Assembly (NCBI RefSeq): GCF_008728515.1
Contig: NC_044986.1
Location: 59,013,159 to 59,077,158 of the forward strand
Source: Papio anubis
Lineage: Eukaryota; Chordata; Mammalia; Primates; Cercopithecidae
Reading direction: 5' to 3'
Length of the DNA: 64,000 nt
Positions 32,088 to 42,872 of this stretch are shown piece by piece (position 1 is the first letter of the stretch; each line of letters opens with the position of its first letter). The notes under the pieces were generated by a model that was given only the letters and a program-made list of their open reading frames with translations, was not told where the DNA came from and did not search any database. Made by a program: the position numbers and the translations under genes.

Positions 32088-32640
32088 TGACAGCTTCAGC
32101 TAACCACAAAAAATAAAAAAGCTGTTCCTATATTAGTAAGTTATTTTAATGAAATTCCTGGAGATAATGTAAAAGTTCTTGAACTTGATGTCCTGCCAGG
32201 GGCAACAAGTGACTATTTTACTTTCTTTGCTCTGAGTGCAGCACCCTGGTTGAGAAGATGATCAGTATGTCAGCTGATAATATTAACTTCAGAGATGGAA
32301 AATCCTACCGGTTTAAGGACTTTTCCAGAAATTGATGACTAACTTCATCAAAACATGATGAGAATTGATTCTAATAGTACACTCATATCAATGCTATAAA
32401 TGACACATCTGATGATTTTCCAGTTTTTGAGGAAAGTTGTTCCTGTAAAATATTTTTCTCTATATATGGTGTGAATAGGTCACTACAATAATTTGGTGAT
32501 TTGGTCAAAGGGCAATGCAAATAGCATTACCTTAAATTCAAGATATCTGAGACTGATGCCTCCTCTTGAAAGAAGACTAAACATGTTTCAAATAGTTTAT
32601 TATTCTACAAACAGTTAAAACAAATTGATGGCCTCTTATC
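32088..32640 (+). pseudogene. Decayed hAT-type transposase remnant
   Basis: Not open overall, but fragments read in the order of the RNase-H-like core of hAT transposases. At 32121-32258 a 46-codon stretch reads AVPILVSYFNEIP... and ...KVLELDVLPGATSDYF, then hits a stop. In another frame from 32267 comes SADNINFRDGK, resembling the hAT 'ADN' motif with the catalytic Asp. Further on, near 32440-32480, a patch reads CKIFFSIYGVN, and at 32541-32591 RYLRLMPPLERRLNMFQ, close to the 'RWLSLxPxxERVLxMF' block of hAT and hAT-derived proteins. At least two frameshifts and several stops separate them, so it is inactive. It could be a DNA-transposon fossil or a processed pseudogene of a domesticated hAT gene; the absence of a visible poly-A and TSD favours the former. 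Subfamily not assigned. Confidence 0.6.
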
Positions 32641-33600
32641 TAAATGAAAAAACAATAAAGATTTTAATTCAAAGCACTGGTTCTTGTTTTAAGCCAGACA
32701 CTTCCACTATTTTACCTGATGCTCTTTCTAAAAGAAGGGGCAGAACATATCACTGAAGACCACGTGCTTTTCTAGCAGTACGCAAAAGTCAAATAATTCT
32801 AAGTTTTCACTTTCATTTCAAACTATGAGAATTGTGAAAGAACATCATTAACAGTGGTTTTCACTCTGGTTTAGATCTATATCTAAGCAGATGAGTTATA
32901 TATAAAATTGTCTAAATCACGAAACTTTGGGAGAGTTAAGTGTGAATAAGGCCTATCACTTTTACTGGCTTCACTTAGGGAGAAATTATAAATAAAATCA
33001 TCCAGAAAAGCCATTAATTCCTTTCAAAGTGTTGTCCCTTCTTTATCATGCAATGACCTTTTTAATAAATACCATGTCCTTAAATTATAGTTTCATGAAA
33101 ACTTACTAGCCTAATGGGTAAAGAGAAAGGATACAAATGAGAAACAACTGAATATGATGAAAGATTGTTTTCCTCCTGTGTATGTTAGTATTCCAGTCTT
33201 ATTTTAAAAGTGCAAATTCATCCTCTGCTAAGTATACCATGAAGGAGAGACAAATTTCAGCAAAGAACAATTTTAGAGACTGTGAACCCTCTTTAAGTTT
33301 GTGAGCACTGAAACTGTAGACTCTCTCTTAGTATTCAAATTAGGTACTCAGAGATTTGGTAAGAGACGTTTGAGAAAATTAGGCAAAATCAACAGTTATT
33401 AATGGAAGCTGAGTTCTTCAAAAAAATGCAAGGAAAATAAGTTGCTCTCAGCATCATTATTGGATAAATGATTAAACTGAAGAAGTGAACATTGCATTGA
33501 AGCATATGTACATCATTCTCCTGACAGACTTTGATTCATTGGAAAAAGGTTTTCTGTGGTTTTTTTAATATAGTCAACTTCATTATTAAAATTTTTTAAT
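32641..33600. other. Unassigned sequence downstream of the hAT remnant
   Basis: AT-rich. May be the 3' part of the same decayed transposon (the expected C-terminal dimerisation region was not recognised). No open frame or known repeat. Confidence 0.3.
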
Positions 33601-33604
33601 TAAT

Positions 33605-33900
33605 AGACTTTTTTTTTTAGAACGAGGTTAATAGAAAATTGAACAGATGAAGAGTTCTTAAATACTCCACTCCCTTTTATTGCATCTTACATTAGGGTGG
33701 TATATTTGTTAACATTAATGAGCCATTATTAGTGCATTGTTACTAACTAAAAATCTACACTTTTAGGACTCAGTCCTTATGTTGTTAAGTTCCATGGGTT
33801 TTATTATAGATATTTTTACCAAATTTGTGTTTCTCTTCATTTTGTTCTTTTACATAAAGAATAATGAGTCATAAACAATGTATAGTGACATATAATGTAA
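33605..33900 (-). mobile_element. Old L1M 3' UTR-like fragment, antisense
   Basis: The order 'tttttttttagaacgagg', 'aaaattgaacagatgaag', 'agggtggtatatttgttaac', 'gttaagttccatgggtttta' fits the antisense 3' region of old L1M elements. Strongly diverged. Confidence 0.6.
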
Positions 33901-35140
33901 TATCTATACTTGGAAGCACTTTTAATATAAATACATTCTAGGAAATAAAAGCCCTCAGTTCATAATTCAGAATGGGAAGACACTAAAGACACCAGTCATA
34001 AGAAATAACCTGAGTAGTTCTGGGAAAAGAGACTCCAGAATGTTAAGGACAGAAATGACTTAGATCTCAGAATCTTAAACACCAAAGCATCAAGCATCGT
34101 TAAATCTTAGCAGGGAGGTGCTTGCCTGGCCCTTTAAATGTAGCTGACATCAGAGGACCTGGCCACCAGAGTCTCTGGCTGCCTGGCCTTTCCTGCCCAC
34201 AATCCTGGTTCAGAACCTGGACTCTGGAGCCTCTCCCACCATCCTCCAAGGACCGCCCTCAGCTCTGTCCTGTGCCTCTCTCTGTCTATTGCCTTTATGG
34301 TTTGTTTTCCAGACAGATCCCAACCACTTGGCTTTAACCCAGCAGAGATGGAGATGGAAAAGACACATTTCCTTCATTCAAGGAATCCAGTGGACCTAAT
34401 AGAAGGGGTTGTAAAGTGGTGTCCTATGAGCTGCCTCCAGCCTTCAGGTGTATTCAGTTTTGCAGCAGGATGTTGTCTCATGTGCTATTTTAAATTTGGA
34501 TTTGGCTACCCACAGTTAAAAATTAGAAAGTTTCATGTGCACACAAATCTTGCTCTCTAGCTTCTCTTGAAAAATTAGAAGCAATCTTGCAGTCATATTG
34601 CTAAGAATCAGCTGGAGATAAGTGGCAACTGTCCTCCTTTTGGGCAGGATATTTGCCCCCTAGTTTGATACAGTCCCCATTTCTCCCTACTATATTACAC
34701 TCAGGCCACTTACTGCATTTACATTATCTACCTGGCCCTTGTAGACAGTTGATTTTACAATCCTTAGAGTGGCTGACTGTTTTTGTGTTTCCAGTGGCCA
34801 AAGAAACCATAAAAAGCCTAAAATATAAACCCACACCAAGCCCTATTCTTCACCATCCATTGATGGAAGAAATAGATGTTCAAATATGGCCACTCATGCC
34901 TTTGTGTGCCAAAAGAAACCCCAAAGCCACATGTTCCTTCCTTGTAGTACTTCTTATTTAAAAAAAATATATAGCACTTCTTATTTAAATATATGTATCC
35001 TGCTGGTTGAATCAATTGCTCCTTTATGGAAAGGAGCTCCTGACCACCAAGCCAAATTTATGGTCTGGAAGCATTACCCGGAGGATCTCCCAAACCTGGA
35101 GGTGCTCAAGATGAACCACCATGCTTGAACTTGGAATACC
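33901..35140. other. Unassigned sequence
   Basis: No family assigned with confidence. Three plus-strand frames (34122-34337, 34297-34560, 34653-34961) have no recognised domain. A small imperfect direct repeat ('acttcttatttaaa') occurs at about 34948 and 34976. Confidence 0.35.
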
Positions 35141-35149
35141 TCATGACTT

Positions 35150-35388
35150 TTTAATTTAATTTAATTTAATTGTATTTTATTTTATTTTTGAGATGGAGTC
35201 TCACTCTGTTGCCCAGGCTGGAGTGCAGTGGTGCAATCTTAGCTCACTGCAAGCTCCACCTCCTGGGTTTAAGCGATTCTCCTGCCTCAGCCTCCCAAGT
35301 AGCTGGGACTACAGGTGCCTGCCACTACTCCAGGATAATTTTTGTATTTTTAGTAGAGATGGGGTTTCACCATATTGGCCAGGCTGCC
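35150..35388 (-). mobile_element. 5'-truncated Alu, antisense
   Basis: Reverse-complement Alu with an (AATTT)/(TTTTA) tail at 35150-35188, running through 'gagatggagtctcactctg' to 'ccatattggccaggctgc', where it stops. The first roughly 60 bp of the Alu are missing, as in ordinary 5' truncation on insertion. Confidence 0.9.
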
Positions 35389-35389
35389 T

Positions 35390-35765
35390 TATCACTTTAA
35401 GGAATCATTTGTCTCAGAAATTTCACAAGCTCTCAACTCAAGGGCTTTCTTACAAACTCTGGTTTATACTTTAAGAGGGATTTCCTCATTGAAAGTTCTT
35501 ATAAGCTACTTGGATAAGGAGTCATGACATCTCCTTGCCTCTCAGATTTGCAGAAATACAGCAGAAAGCACAAAAGTTTCTTCCCTAGTCCTGCCCTCCT
35601 CACCTCTGCCGCTTTCTCCCATCATCTAGGAAGTACATGCTCCAATGCCCAGCTGGATCCCTGCAGAACCTAGACCTTACCAAAGGTGAAGGGGACCAGC
35701 TACCTAAGCGGGGAGGGAGTACATTAAAAGCATCTAGAGAGAGATCCAGGTGAGCACACCCAGGA
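35390..35765. other. Unassigned sequence
   Basis: Nothing recognised. Confidence 0.35.
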
Positions 35766-35767
35766 GC

Positions 35768-35880
35768 AGCCTTCAATGAACATGCCTTTGTAACCTTTGT
35801 ATTCCCAATGCCCAGAATGGTGCCTAGCATTTTATAGACATTCAGTAAGGATTTGTTGAATGAATGAAAGAATGAATGTA
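35768..35880 (+). mobile_element. L2 LINE 3' end, sense
   Basis: 'gtattcccaatgcccagaat', 'ggtgcctagcattttatag' and 'ggatttgttgaatgaatg' make the canonical L2 end. Confidence 0.8.
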
Positions 35881-35884
35881 TTTC

Positions 35885-36880
35885 CTATGCACATCCTTGG
35901 CTTCTATGGTTTTGCTGCTTTGCCTGCCCCGATCTTGGTCTTCCATTTAGGTTCCTGGGACTGACTCAAACCTGACCTCCTGACTTTTTGGATCTGATAT
36001 TTGCTCTTTTCTTTACCAAAATGGCTCATAAATACCACTGTTTTCAATTTTTCTCAATGCTCTGTATTTCTTCAGCCAAATGAAAAAAGCCGTGGGAGTC
36101 CAAGTCATTTGTCTCTGGTTCTATTGGTTGGGTGGCCCAAACTTGGGAAATGGGTATGATTTTTGCCATTAGGAATGTTAAAAGTTCTGGAGAGTCTTGC
36201 AGTAAAGAAAACTTGTTCAGTATTATTTAAATGTAGCATTTCTCAACATTCTTTTGACTAAGAAGCCTCCCCTTTTCCCACCACACAGTATCTATTGATA
36301 CCAAGTGAAATTAGGATTCCAGGGAACAAACACACTTTGGGAATTGCTAGAGTAGAGACACTGGGGTCAGTCCCAGAACTAACATTCTCTGCTAAAATTC
36401 AGTTGCATTAAGGTAAAGGGCCAGGACACCTTATCACCAACCATATGGTGTAAAATTGAGAGAATTTCAGGTCTGAGAGCATTCTCTAAAAGGAAACTAC
36501 TCATGCCACTCTGCCAACTTCCTTTTGTTGGTTCTATTTTATGTGTCTGTCATTTATCAGCAATTAATGAGAACAAGTGGAGTCAAAGTCTCCACCTTCC
36601 TTGCAGGGGCATCTAAGTTGGATTGGAGATGGGGGATGGGGGAGCCAGCTGCAGCTTTTTATCTTTTGGTGACAACAAGTAGTTGTATTCCTTCTTGGGC
36701 AGTCACCGGGTTCATGAATAGTGCCACAGTCTTTTTAAAGCCAGGACTGCTCTTTTGATCTACAAGTTCATATGACTCCACCATGGGCAAGGCCTTCTGT
36801 CCCGTTCCACCCCCTCCCCCTTCCTGTGTTTGTCTCTGCTCTTGCAAGCATTTAGGCACTCAGCCAGAACGAGGCAGTGA
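35885..36880. other. Unassigned sequence
   Basis: No repeat confidently recognised. The region near 36235-36355 faintly recalls MER5-type sequence but is too diverged to call. Confidence 0.35.
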
Positions 36881-37130
36881 GTTGCCCAGTTCAGAGAAAT
36901 AAAAGAAAACACCCCCCTCCTCAATTTGATGGTCAATAGCTGTGGGGAGATATAATAAACCTCTTCATTAAACGAATGCAGCTTTTAGATAAGTGGGGAA
37001 TTATATCTCTAAAGCTATTCTTCAAAACTTGTGACAGTTCCACATGGTCAGGAGGCTGTCATGCTGCCATGGAGATGGGATTTAAATATAGAATTTGAGG
37101 GACTTTAGCCTGCGTGGTTTTCTTCTTCCC
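36881..37130. promoter_or_regulatory. Candidate conserved block with GATA-like sites
   Basis: Non-repetitive AT-balanced stretch containing 'ttagataagtgg' (a WGATAR core), 'gagatataataaac' and 'cattaaacgaatgcagc'. The look resembles conserved enhancers, but no conservation data are available; this is inference from composition and motifs. Confidence 0.2.
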
Positions 37131-37610
37131 AGCCCTACCTTGCAGTTTGGTGTTGGAAAAAAAAAAGAAAGAAATGAAGCTGTAAACTAAATGCAACTTC
37201 TGATGTAAGAAGTTAAAGAACATGGATACTTTTTTAGAGTAATTTTTATTTTTTTTTTATTTTAGAATCTATACATGTTGAGTAATACTGATATGAATCA
37301 GCTTTGAGGAGGCTGCTAGGAAGACCCAGGCCTCCTGCCAGCCACAATAGCACAGGCGGGGAGGCGCCATCACGGTGTCAGCTCTACCAAATGGAACAAA
37401 AGCTTTGATGTTTTCTGTCCAGAAACCTTTCTTCCTTCCTGTGCTTGGACATTCACTTGACTCTTTGCAGAGCAAGCCCTGCCCAAAAGTAAAAGATGGT
37501 CAAATATATCACTTTCCAAATTCCATCCTTTAGGGCCACTGTATAGGATTCAGGCACCATCTTCAGAAGATCCTAGATAGGATGTGGTTACCAAGACAGG
37601 ACGTCCATTT
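37131..37610. other. Unassigned sequence
   Basis: A-rich run at 37157-37173 and a T-rich run at about 37245-37260. Minus-strand frame 37269-37475 has no features. Confidence 0.35.
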
Positions 37611-37611
37611 G

Positions 37612-38098
37612 AACAAGGCCTTGCATTACTTTCCAGGTCTCCTGCTCTACATTCTCTCCTTCCTTCTGCTCCATCCCTGCTGGCATCTTTGCAACTGTTC
37701 GAATGCACCAGGCATGAGCCCCAACTCAGGGTTTTTGCATTTGCTGTTCCCTCCAACTGGAACGCTCTTCCTCGGTAAAGACATGGCTCACCTCCTCCTC
37801 TTTTTCAAGTCTTTCTTCAAATGTCATCTTCTTAGTGAAGCTGTCCTAACCACCCTATTTAAGCAGCTTCCTCACCCAACAATTCCTAGCCTCCTTCCTT
37901 GTTTTATTTTCCTCCACAACACTTACCACTGTCGAACATATCTTTTGCTTATTATTTTATTGGAGGGTTGCTTCCACACCTAGAATGCTGGTCTATGAGG
38001 GCAGGGATTCTGTCTGTTTGGTTTGCTGCAAGAATCTCAGCAGTAAAGTGTGCCTAGAACAGGGCCTGGCCTTGGTTGGCAACCAATGACTATTTCTT
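37612..38098 (+). mobile_element. L2 LINE 3' region, sense
   Basis: Sense L2: 'gggtttttgcatttgctg', 'ttccctccaactggaacgc', 'tcttcctcggtaaagacatg', 'cttcaaatgtcatcttctt', 'ctatgagggcagggattctg'. The 133-codon frame at 37582-37983 is this repeat. Confidence 0.92.
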
Positions 38099-38099
38099 G

Positions 38100-38590
38100 A
38101 AGAGGGAAGTAATGACTGAACTGCTTAGCTAGCCGCCATCTAACAGAGATCAGGGGCCACAAGTGTGGTAAATTCTTGACTGTGGCTTTAGTGAACCCCT
38201 CCAGGAAAAGAATCTGCAAAATCAGAGGGCCCTGGGCAGGGAGTTGGCAAGCACAGGAGTGAAAGTGGTGCAAGCGCTCATTTCTCAAGTCTTAATAGTG
38301 ATGCCGAGTGGTGTGCTAAGCACTCTTCCAAGCCTTCCTTCCTAAGGTCTCTGAGTCTCTTATTATAAGAAAATTGCAGCTGTATGATTCTCTGAAAATA
38401 TCAGAGAATGTTAGTCCTGAGACAGACCCCATAGCCTCTACCCTAGCAGTTCCTAAAATGTGTTTGTTCCCTGAAATCCTAATTCTACCTGATGTCAACA
38501 GTTGCATCAACACCCCTATTCTTCCAGGCATAGCCAGGGATGAATGGTTCCATAAAAACAGGTTTCATTTTGCCTAAACACATGCATACA
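38100..38590. other. Unassigned sequence
   Basis: Nothing confidently recognised. Opposite frames at 38316-38577 lack coding features. Confidence 0.35.
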
Positions 38591-38594
38591 TGAA

Positions 38595-39482
38595 GGAGAC
38601 TCCCAGACATTCCCTCAAAACCAGCAACTCAGCCTTGGTTGGTGGCACCTCCAACTGGTCATCTTCCAGTTCTCTCTCTGGCCTTCTATATCCAACTAGC
38701 TGCCAGGCTATGGCCATTGTATTTCCAAAATGCCTCTTTCATGCTTTGCTTCTCTCCCATTCTCATCACCACAGCCCTCATCAGGCCTTCATTAGCCTTT
38801 GCCTGGCTATTGCAATAGCTGCCCAACTGGTTTCCTATCTCTAATTTCTTCCTCCACCAACCCATGCTCTACCACAATAATATTCCCAAAGAACAAATGG
38901 GGTGTCACTCTTACTAATCTAACAAAATGCCAATGGTTCCCCATGACCCTTGAGATGGGTCATTTAATCTACCTTCCAGGCTTTCCATCCACTAGCTCCC
39001 TAAATGAGCCCTCCACCATAGTTTTGTCTACGTGTGTGCTCAAGCACTTCCTCTCTCCAAATAAAACATGTGCTTTCTATTCTTCACATCTCGGGTTTTT
39101 CCCTCCCCACCCTGTCTTTCTCCCTTCTAACTATATTCCCTGTACCTGATTTCTCCTCTGCACCTGTTGAAATCTTTTCCGGAGATCCCTCCAGGGCCAT
39201 TTACAGATTGATTCATTCACACAGTCAGTCAAGAGAGACTGGGGAAGCTCAAACCTCTTTTTCCCATATCTCCCTCGTCAGAAGTGAGCTTTCTTCTATC
39301 TATCTCCTGTGCATTTATCATACGTTCCCTTGGTTAGGGCTATCGCTGTCATAGATATCATTATTTCTCCAGCCAGTCTTTTTGTATGGTCCTCGAGGGC
39401 AGAGACTTTTGTACCTGTGTTTTATTCCCAGGGCACTCTACATGAGAGCTTGTTCATAGCAGGTGCCACACCTATTCAGGGA
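38595..39482 (+). mobile_element. L2 LINE, long 3' copy, sense
   Basis: About 0.9 kb of L2: 'tggctattgcaatagctgcc', 'caactggtttcctatctc', 'aaaatgccaatggttcccc', 'tggtcctcgagggcagagac', ending 'catagcaggtgccacacc'. Frames of 84-116 codons here are repeat-derived. Confidence 0.88.
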
Positions 39483-39484
39483 TG

Positions 39485-39890
39485 ATGATAACAACACATT
39501 TCACGCATCCTCTAAGGGTCACTTTAATCCTCTCAAGGTTACTTTGCCAACTGTAACTGGTGAGCCATCACCAGAAATATTTTCCTTTCCCATTCCCCAC
39601 GGTCGTCAGCCCGGCTTACAGTCCTCAACGTAGCCAGTTGTTATTCAAAGCTGAGTGAGCTAGGAGCCCAGGGTGGAAAATAAATGTCACACAACTTCCT
39701 CCAAGATGAATTTTAAAAAGGAAATCATCAGGGTAAGAAGAACAGACTTGATTTACCAGTTGAGGCTGTTGTCCCAGGCACATACGCATAATTTATCTCC
39801 CTGATGCCCTGCGGCACACACCTGGATGTCCTGAGTGCCTCATGTTGTGGGCAGGCAGTTTGGTGGCAAGTAAAACAAACCTGGAATTAG
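39485..39890. other. Unassigned sequence
   Basis: Nothing recognised. Confidence 0.35.
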
Positions 39891-39895
39891 AGGGG

Positions 39896-40077
39896 TGGAG
39901 TGAGAGAGTAAGGAGAAGAAGGAAAAATGGAAGGAGGGGAAGAAGGAAGAAAGGACATAAGGGAGGGAGGGAAGGAGGCAAGAAGGCAAGAAGGCAAAGG
40001 AAGGAAGAAAAGGGAAGAAAAGATAGGGGAAGGAAGGGAGGGAGGGAGGGAAGAAGGAAGGAAGGGAGGGAAGGAAT
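39896..40077. repeat. Polypurine (GGAA/GGGA)n tract with G4 motif
   Basis: About 180 bp almost entirely A and G on the plus strand, with AAGG, GGGA and GGCAAGAA units. A perfect G-quadruplex motif (GGGA x3 + GGG) lies at 40036-40050. The Glu/Arg/Gly- and Pro/Ser/Leu-rich frames on the two strands are artefacts. Confidence 0.93.
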
Positions 40078-40249
40078 TTAGTTTCGTCCTGTTAGGCATG
40101 AGCATTGTGAAAGAAAATAAGCAGAAGGATATCTGTAATATGCCATTCTACGGCCTCTGCTGTTAGGTTTCATCCTATCTCATTGTTATTGTCTGTGATT
40201 TTTCTGGCTGTTCAGTGCACACCCCTTGTCCCCATTGGTACAGACTTCC

Positions 40250-40380
40250 ATCATTTACCAGTTTACATGTCATTCTCCCTGGCTTTGATTGTGAACTCTT
40301 AGAGGAAGACACTTGTCCCTTTGTCTCTGCATCCTTGGTACCGAGCATGGCATCTGGCATGCAGTGTGTTGATGGTGGAA
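40250..40380 (+). mobile_element. L2-like 3' end, sense
   Basis: 'gattgtgaactcttagagg', 'cttgtccctttgtctctgc', 'gcatggcatctggcatgcag' follow the L2 end. Confidence 0.65.
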
Positions 40381-40800
40381 AGCTGTGCTCCCCAAAATTC
40401 AGTGACCGGTTTGCCAACTTTGTGCTTTTTGTTCTAATCAAGTTCTACCACTTGCATGGTTATTGGCCTCTTTCAACTGACTCATGCTCTTTTCTTTTTA
40501 ACTTTGGGCCATTCTTTGCAGTCTTATCTGTGAAGTCACACAGACTGAGGCAGGATATATATTTCCTTATCTATATTAAAATAAATAGATAACTACTAAA
40601 ATAAACAGTATTCATCCAGGTACCACCTACATCAACACCACTGTTGTAGGCAACTCACTTTGGGGAAACACTAATTATGCTTTGTTCTGAAAATTGAAAC
40701 ATAATGAAGTGCATCCATTCTATAACTCAGGTCTTTTAGTTGGATTTCTGCACACACGCTCACCAATACTGTGTTTTCCCAGAAGAAAGTGGACACTGTG
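40381..40800. other. Unassigned sequence
   Basis: Nothing confidently recognised; the end of the 125-codon frame 40215-40592 has no domain. Confidence 0.35.
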
Positions 40801-40822
40801 GGTATAAATGTTTCTGTGTACT

Positions 40823-41099
40823 GGCTGGGCGTGGTGGATCATGCCTGTAATCCCAGCACTTTGGGAGGCCGAGGTCAGGAGTTCAAGACCAGCCTGGCCA
40901 AGATGGTGAAACCTCGTCTCTACTAAAAATACAAAAACATTAGCCGGGCGTGGTGGCGGGTGCCTGTAATCCCAGCCACTTGGAGGCTGAGGTAGAGAAT
41001 TGCTTGAACCCGGGAGGTGGAGGCTGCAGTTAGCTGAGATTGCACCACTGCACTCCAGCCTGCGTGACAGACCAAGACTCGTCTCAACAAAAAATAAGT
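40823..41099 (+). mobile_element. AluS with internal deletion
   Basis: Alu from 'ggctgggcgtggtggatc' to 'caagactcgtctcaac'. It lacks about 18 bp where 'ggccgagg' joins directly to 'tcaggagttc', consistent with deletion between two GAGG microhomologies. Imperfect TSD 'aaatg(t)ttctgtgtac' / 'aaattttgctgtgtac' flanks it. Confidence 0.92.
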
Positions 41100-41114
41100 A
41101 AATTTTGCTGTGTA

Positions 41115-41585
41115 CCAATTGTTTAATTGGTGAAGCATAATGTGAGCTGAGAAAAGGGAGGATGTTTTGTCATCTCCTCAGATATTTTAATTAAGTAGAT
41201 TCTGAACCTGAGAAAGCATTTGGCCATTTTAGCAGTCAGTGGTAAAGACTTCCTCAAATCTTGACTGTCCCATCTCCCTCATCCCCTCACCCGTAATGTG
41301 TTCCCCAAATCTGCATAGTCTACCTGGAAAAGGACTTTAAAAAATCCTCTAGAAGATAAATAGGTAAACTGCATAAGCAGATGAATTCACAAAGAGGAAA
41401 TGTAATTAGTCAGAAAAATATGGGAAAATATACAATCGAATGAATGCAGATTACAATTAGACATAATTTGTCATTTTAAACCTTCTAAATAAGGGTAATA
41501 TTTGAATATAAAGTGTAATGCAAGTCAAGGCGGACTGAATTGATACTCTCACGCTTTGCATGTGGCTACCTGATGCATAGTGACT
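41115..41585. other. Unassigned sequence
   Basis: Nothing confidently recognised; the right part may belong to the L1 that follows. Confidence 0.35.
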
Positions 41586-41589
41586 GTGA

Positions 41590-41965
41590 ATTGTAAAAAC
41601 ATTTACAAAGTGTAATTTGGTAACATGAATCAAGGGTTCAAAAATTCCATGAGGCCTTAAATCCAATGGCAATTCTGTTTCTAGGAATCTAGTCTATGGC
41701 AATAACTAGATATAAAAAGTATTATCCGCATGAAAATGTTTGTTACTGTATTACTTATGCTAGTGAAACCTAGGAACAACCAAATACCAACAATGAAGAT
41801 AATAGCTGAGTACATTTGCAATCTATATCCATTCAGTAGATGAGCATGCATATATTTAAAATTAGGCTTATGAAAACATTTTATGATGTGGCAAAATGTT
41901 TTGGGTATAAGATTTGAAACATTATGGATAATGATGATAAATATGTAAAAATATTTGCATGTAAG
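41590..41965 (+). mobile_element. L1ME-like ORF2 tail, sense
   Basis: 'gtaatttggtaacatgaatc', 'ggcaattctgtttctagg', 'aatctagtctatggcaat' and 'tgaaacctaggaacaaccaa' follow the old L1 ORF2 end. All frames are broken. Confidence 0.7.
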
Positions 41966-42002
41966 ACGAGTCTCAAGGAAATGACCTTGTTCCCTGGTAA
42001 GA

Positions 42003-42238
42003 CTGTGTGGCATTATGGCTCAGTGCATGAACTCTGGCATCAGATTGTCTGCATTTGCAACTCAACTCTGCCACTTATTAGCTTTCTGATCTTGGACAAG
42101 TTGCTTAATTTCTCCAAGACTTCATTTTTCTCATCTCTAAAGTGTAATAGCTATCTGGTCATGTTGTGAGGATTAAGTAAGGTAGTTTATGTAAAATATT
42201 CAGCACACGGTTGGCACATAGTGACACTAAGTAGTTAC
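42003..42238 (+). mobile_element. MIR SINE, near full length, sense
   Basis: 'atggctcagtgcatgaactc', 'caactctgccacttattagc', 'cttggacaagttgcttaat', 'tgttgtgaggattaagtaag', 'acggttggcacatagtgac' cover most of MIR, including the tRNA-derived 5' part. Confidence 0.92.
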
Positions 42239-42465
42239 TCATCCCTCAAATATTTATTAATAATTGACTATGTGCAAGTCACCTAATATGCTGGTAAACC
42301 ATGGGAAAATTTCATGTCTTCTGTTTTCTGCAATATGCTTATAACTATCTTTGTAACAAAAGGAACTGTGCCTGCCTTGGTCAGCCATTCTGTCATCTCT
42401 CCCTTGGGCTACCCCGAGAGCCTGTTAATGGCTGTGACTGTCTTATCTCCTCTCACCCACTCCAA
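42239..42465. other. Unassigned sequence
   Basis: The start ('aatatttattaataattgac') weakly resembles an antisense L2 end; the rest is unassigned. Confidence 0.3.
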
Positions 42466-42467
42466 AA

Positions 42468-42690
42468 TAAGGATATGATCATGTCACAACCTTGCTTCTA
42501 TAACTTCCCGGTTCCCTGTGGCTTACAAGGTAAAGCCCAATGTCTTTATTTGGAGATTTTCAAAATCTGGCCTCAATCTACTCTTAAAGTATAATTTCTT
42601 GCCATTTTCTATCTCTGCACTCTCTATTCTAAGCATTCTATCTCCCTATCCCAAACCTGGGCAGGAGAATCATTGTCAAAACCCTGGCTT
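42468..42690 (+). mobile_element. L2 LINE fragment, sense (left part)
   Basis: 'gatcatgtcacaaccttgc', 'ataacttcccggttccctg', 'ggcttacaaggtaaagccc' and 'aaaatctggcctcaatctac' are L2 body. It continues near 43030 beyond a MER5A-type insertion. Confidence 0.75.
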
Positions 42691-42694
42691 TCAT

Positions 42695-42872
42695 ACAGCA
42701 CAACACTGCTCTACTGAAATTTTAGCCTCATTTAAAATGATGATTCTTGGACCACACCCCCAAAGATGCATATTTAAAAGTCTGAAGTGGAGGCTGGGAC
42801 TCTGCTTCTTTAATAAGCATCCTGTGTGATTCTGAAATGAGGTTCAAGGATGCCCTCTGAGAAATATGCCAT
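42695..42872 (+). mobile_element. MER5A-type hAT element
   Basis: 'attcttggaccacacccc', 'ttaataagcatcctgtgtg' and 'attctgaaatgaggttc' follow the MER5A order. Diverged, ends blurred. No transposase. Confidence 0.6.

Noticed and set aside
34400..34960. Possible unnamed DNA transposon
   Set aside because: Some phrases felt familiar, but I could not place them in a family or find inverted ends, so it is left unassigned.
36235..36355. Possible MER5-type element
   Set aside because: Similarity limited to a few short words; ends and TSD absent.
37582..37983. 133-codon plus-strand frame
   Set aside because: Lies in a recognisable L2 3' region; openness comes from its low stop density, not from a gene.
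40720..41118. 132-codon minus-strand frame
   Set aside because: Antisense Alu, giving the usual Alu-derived peptide.
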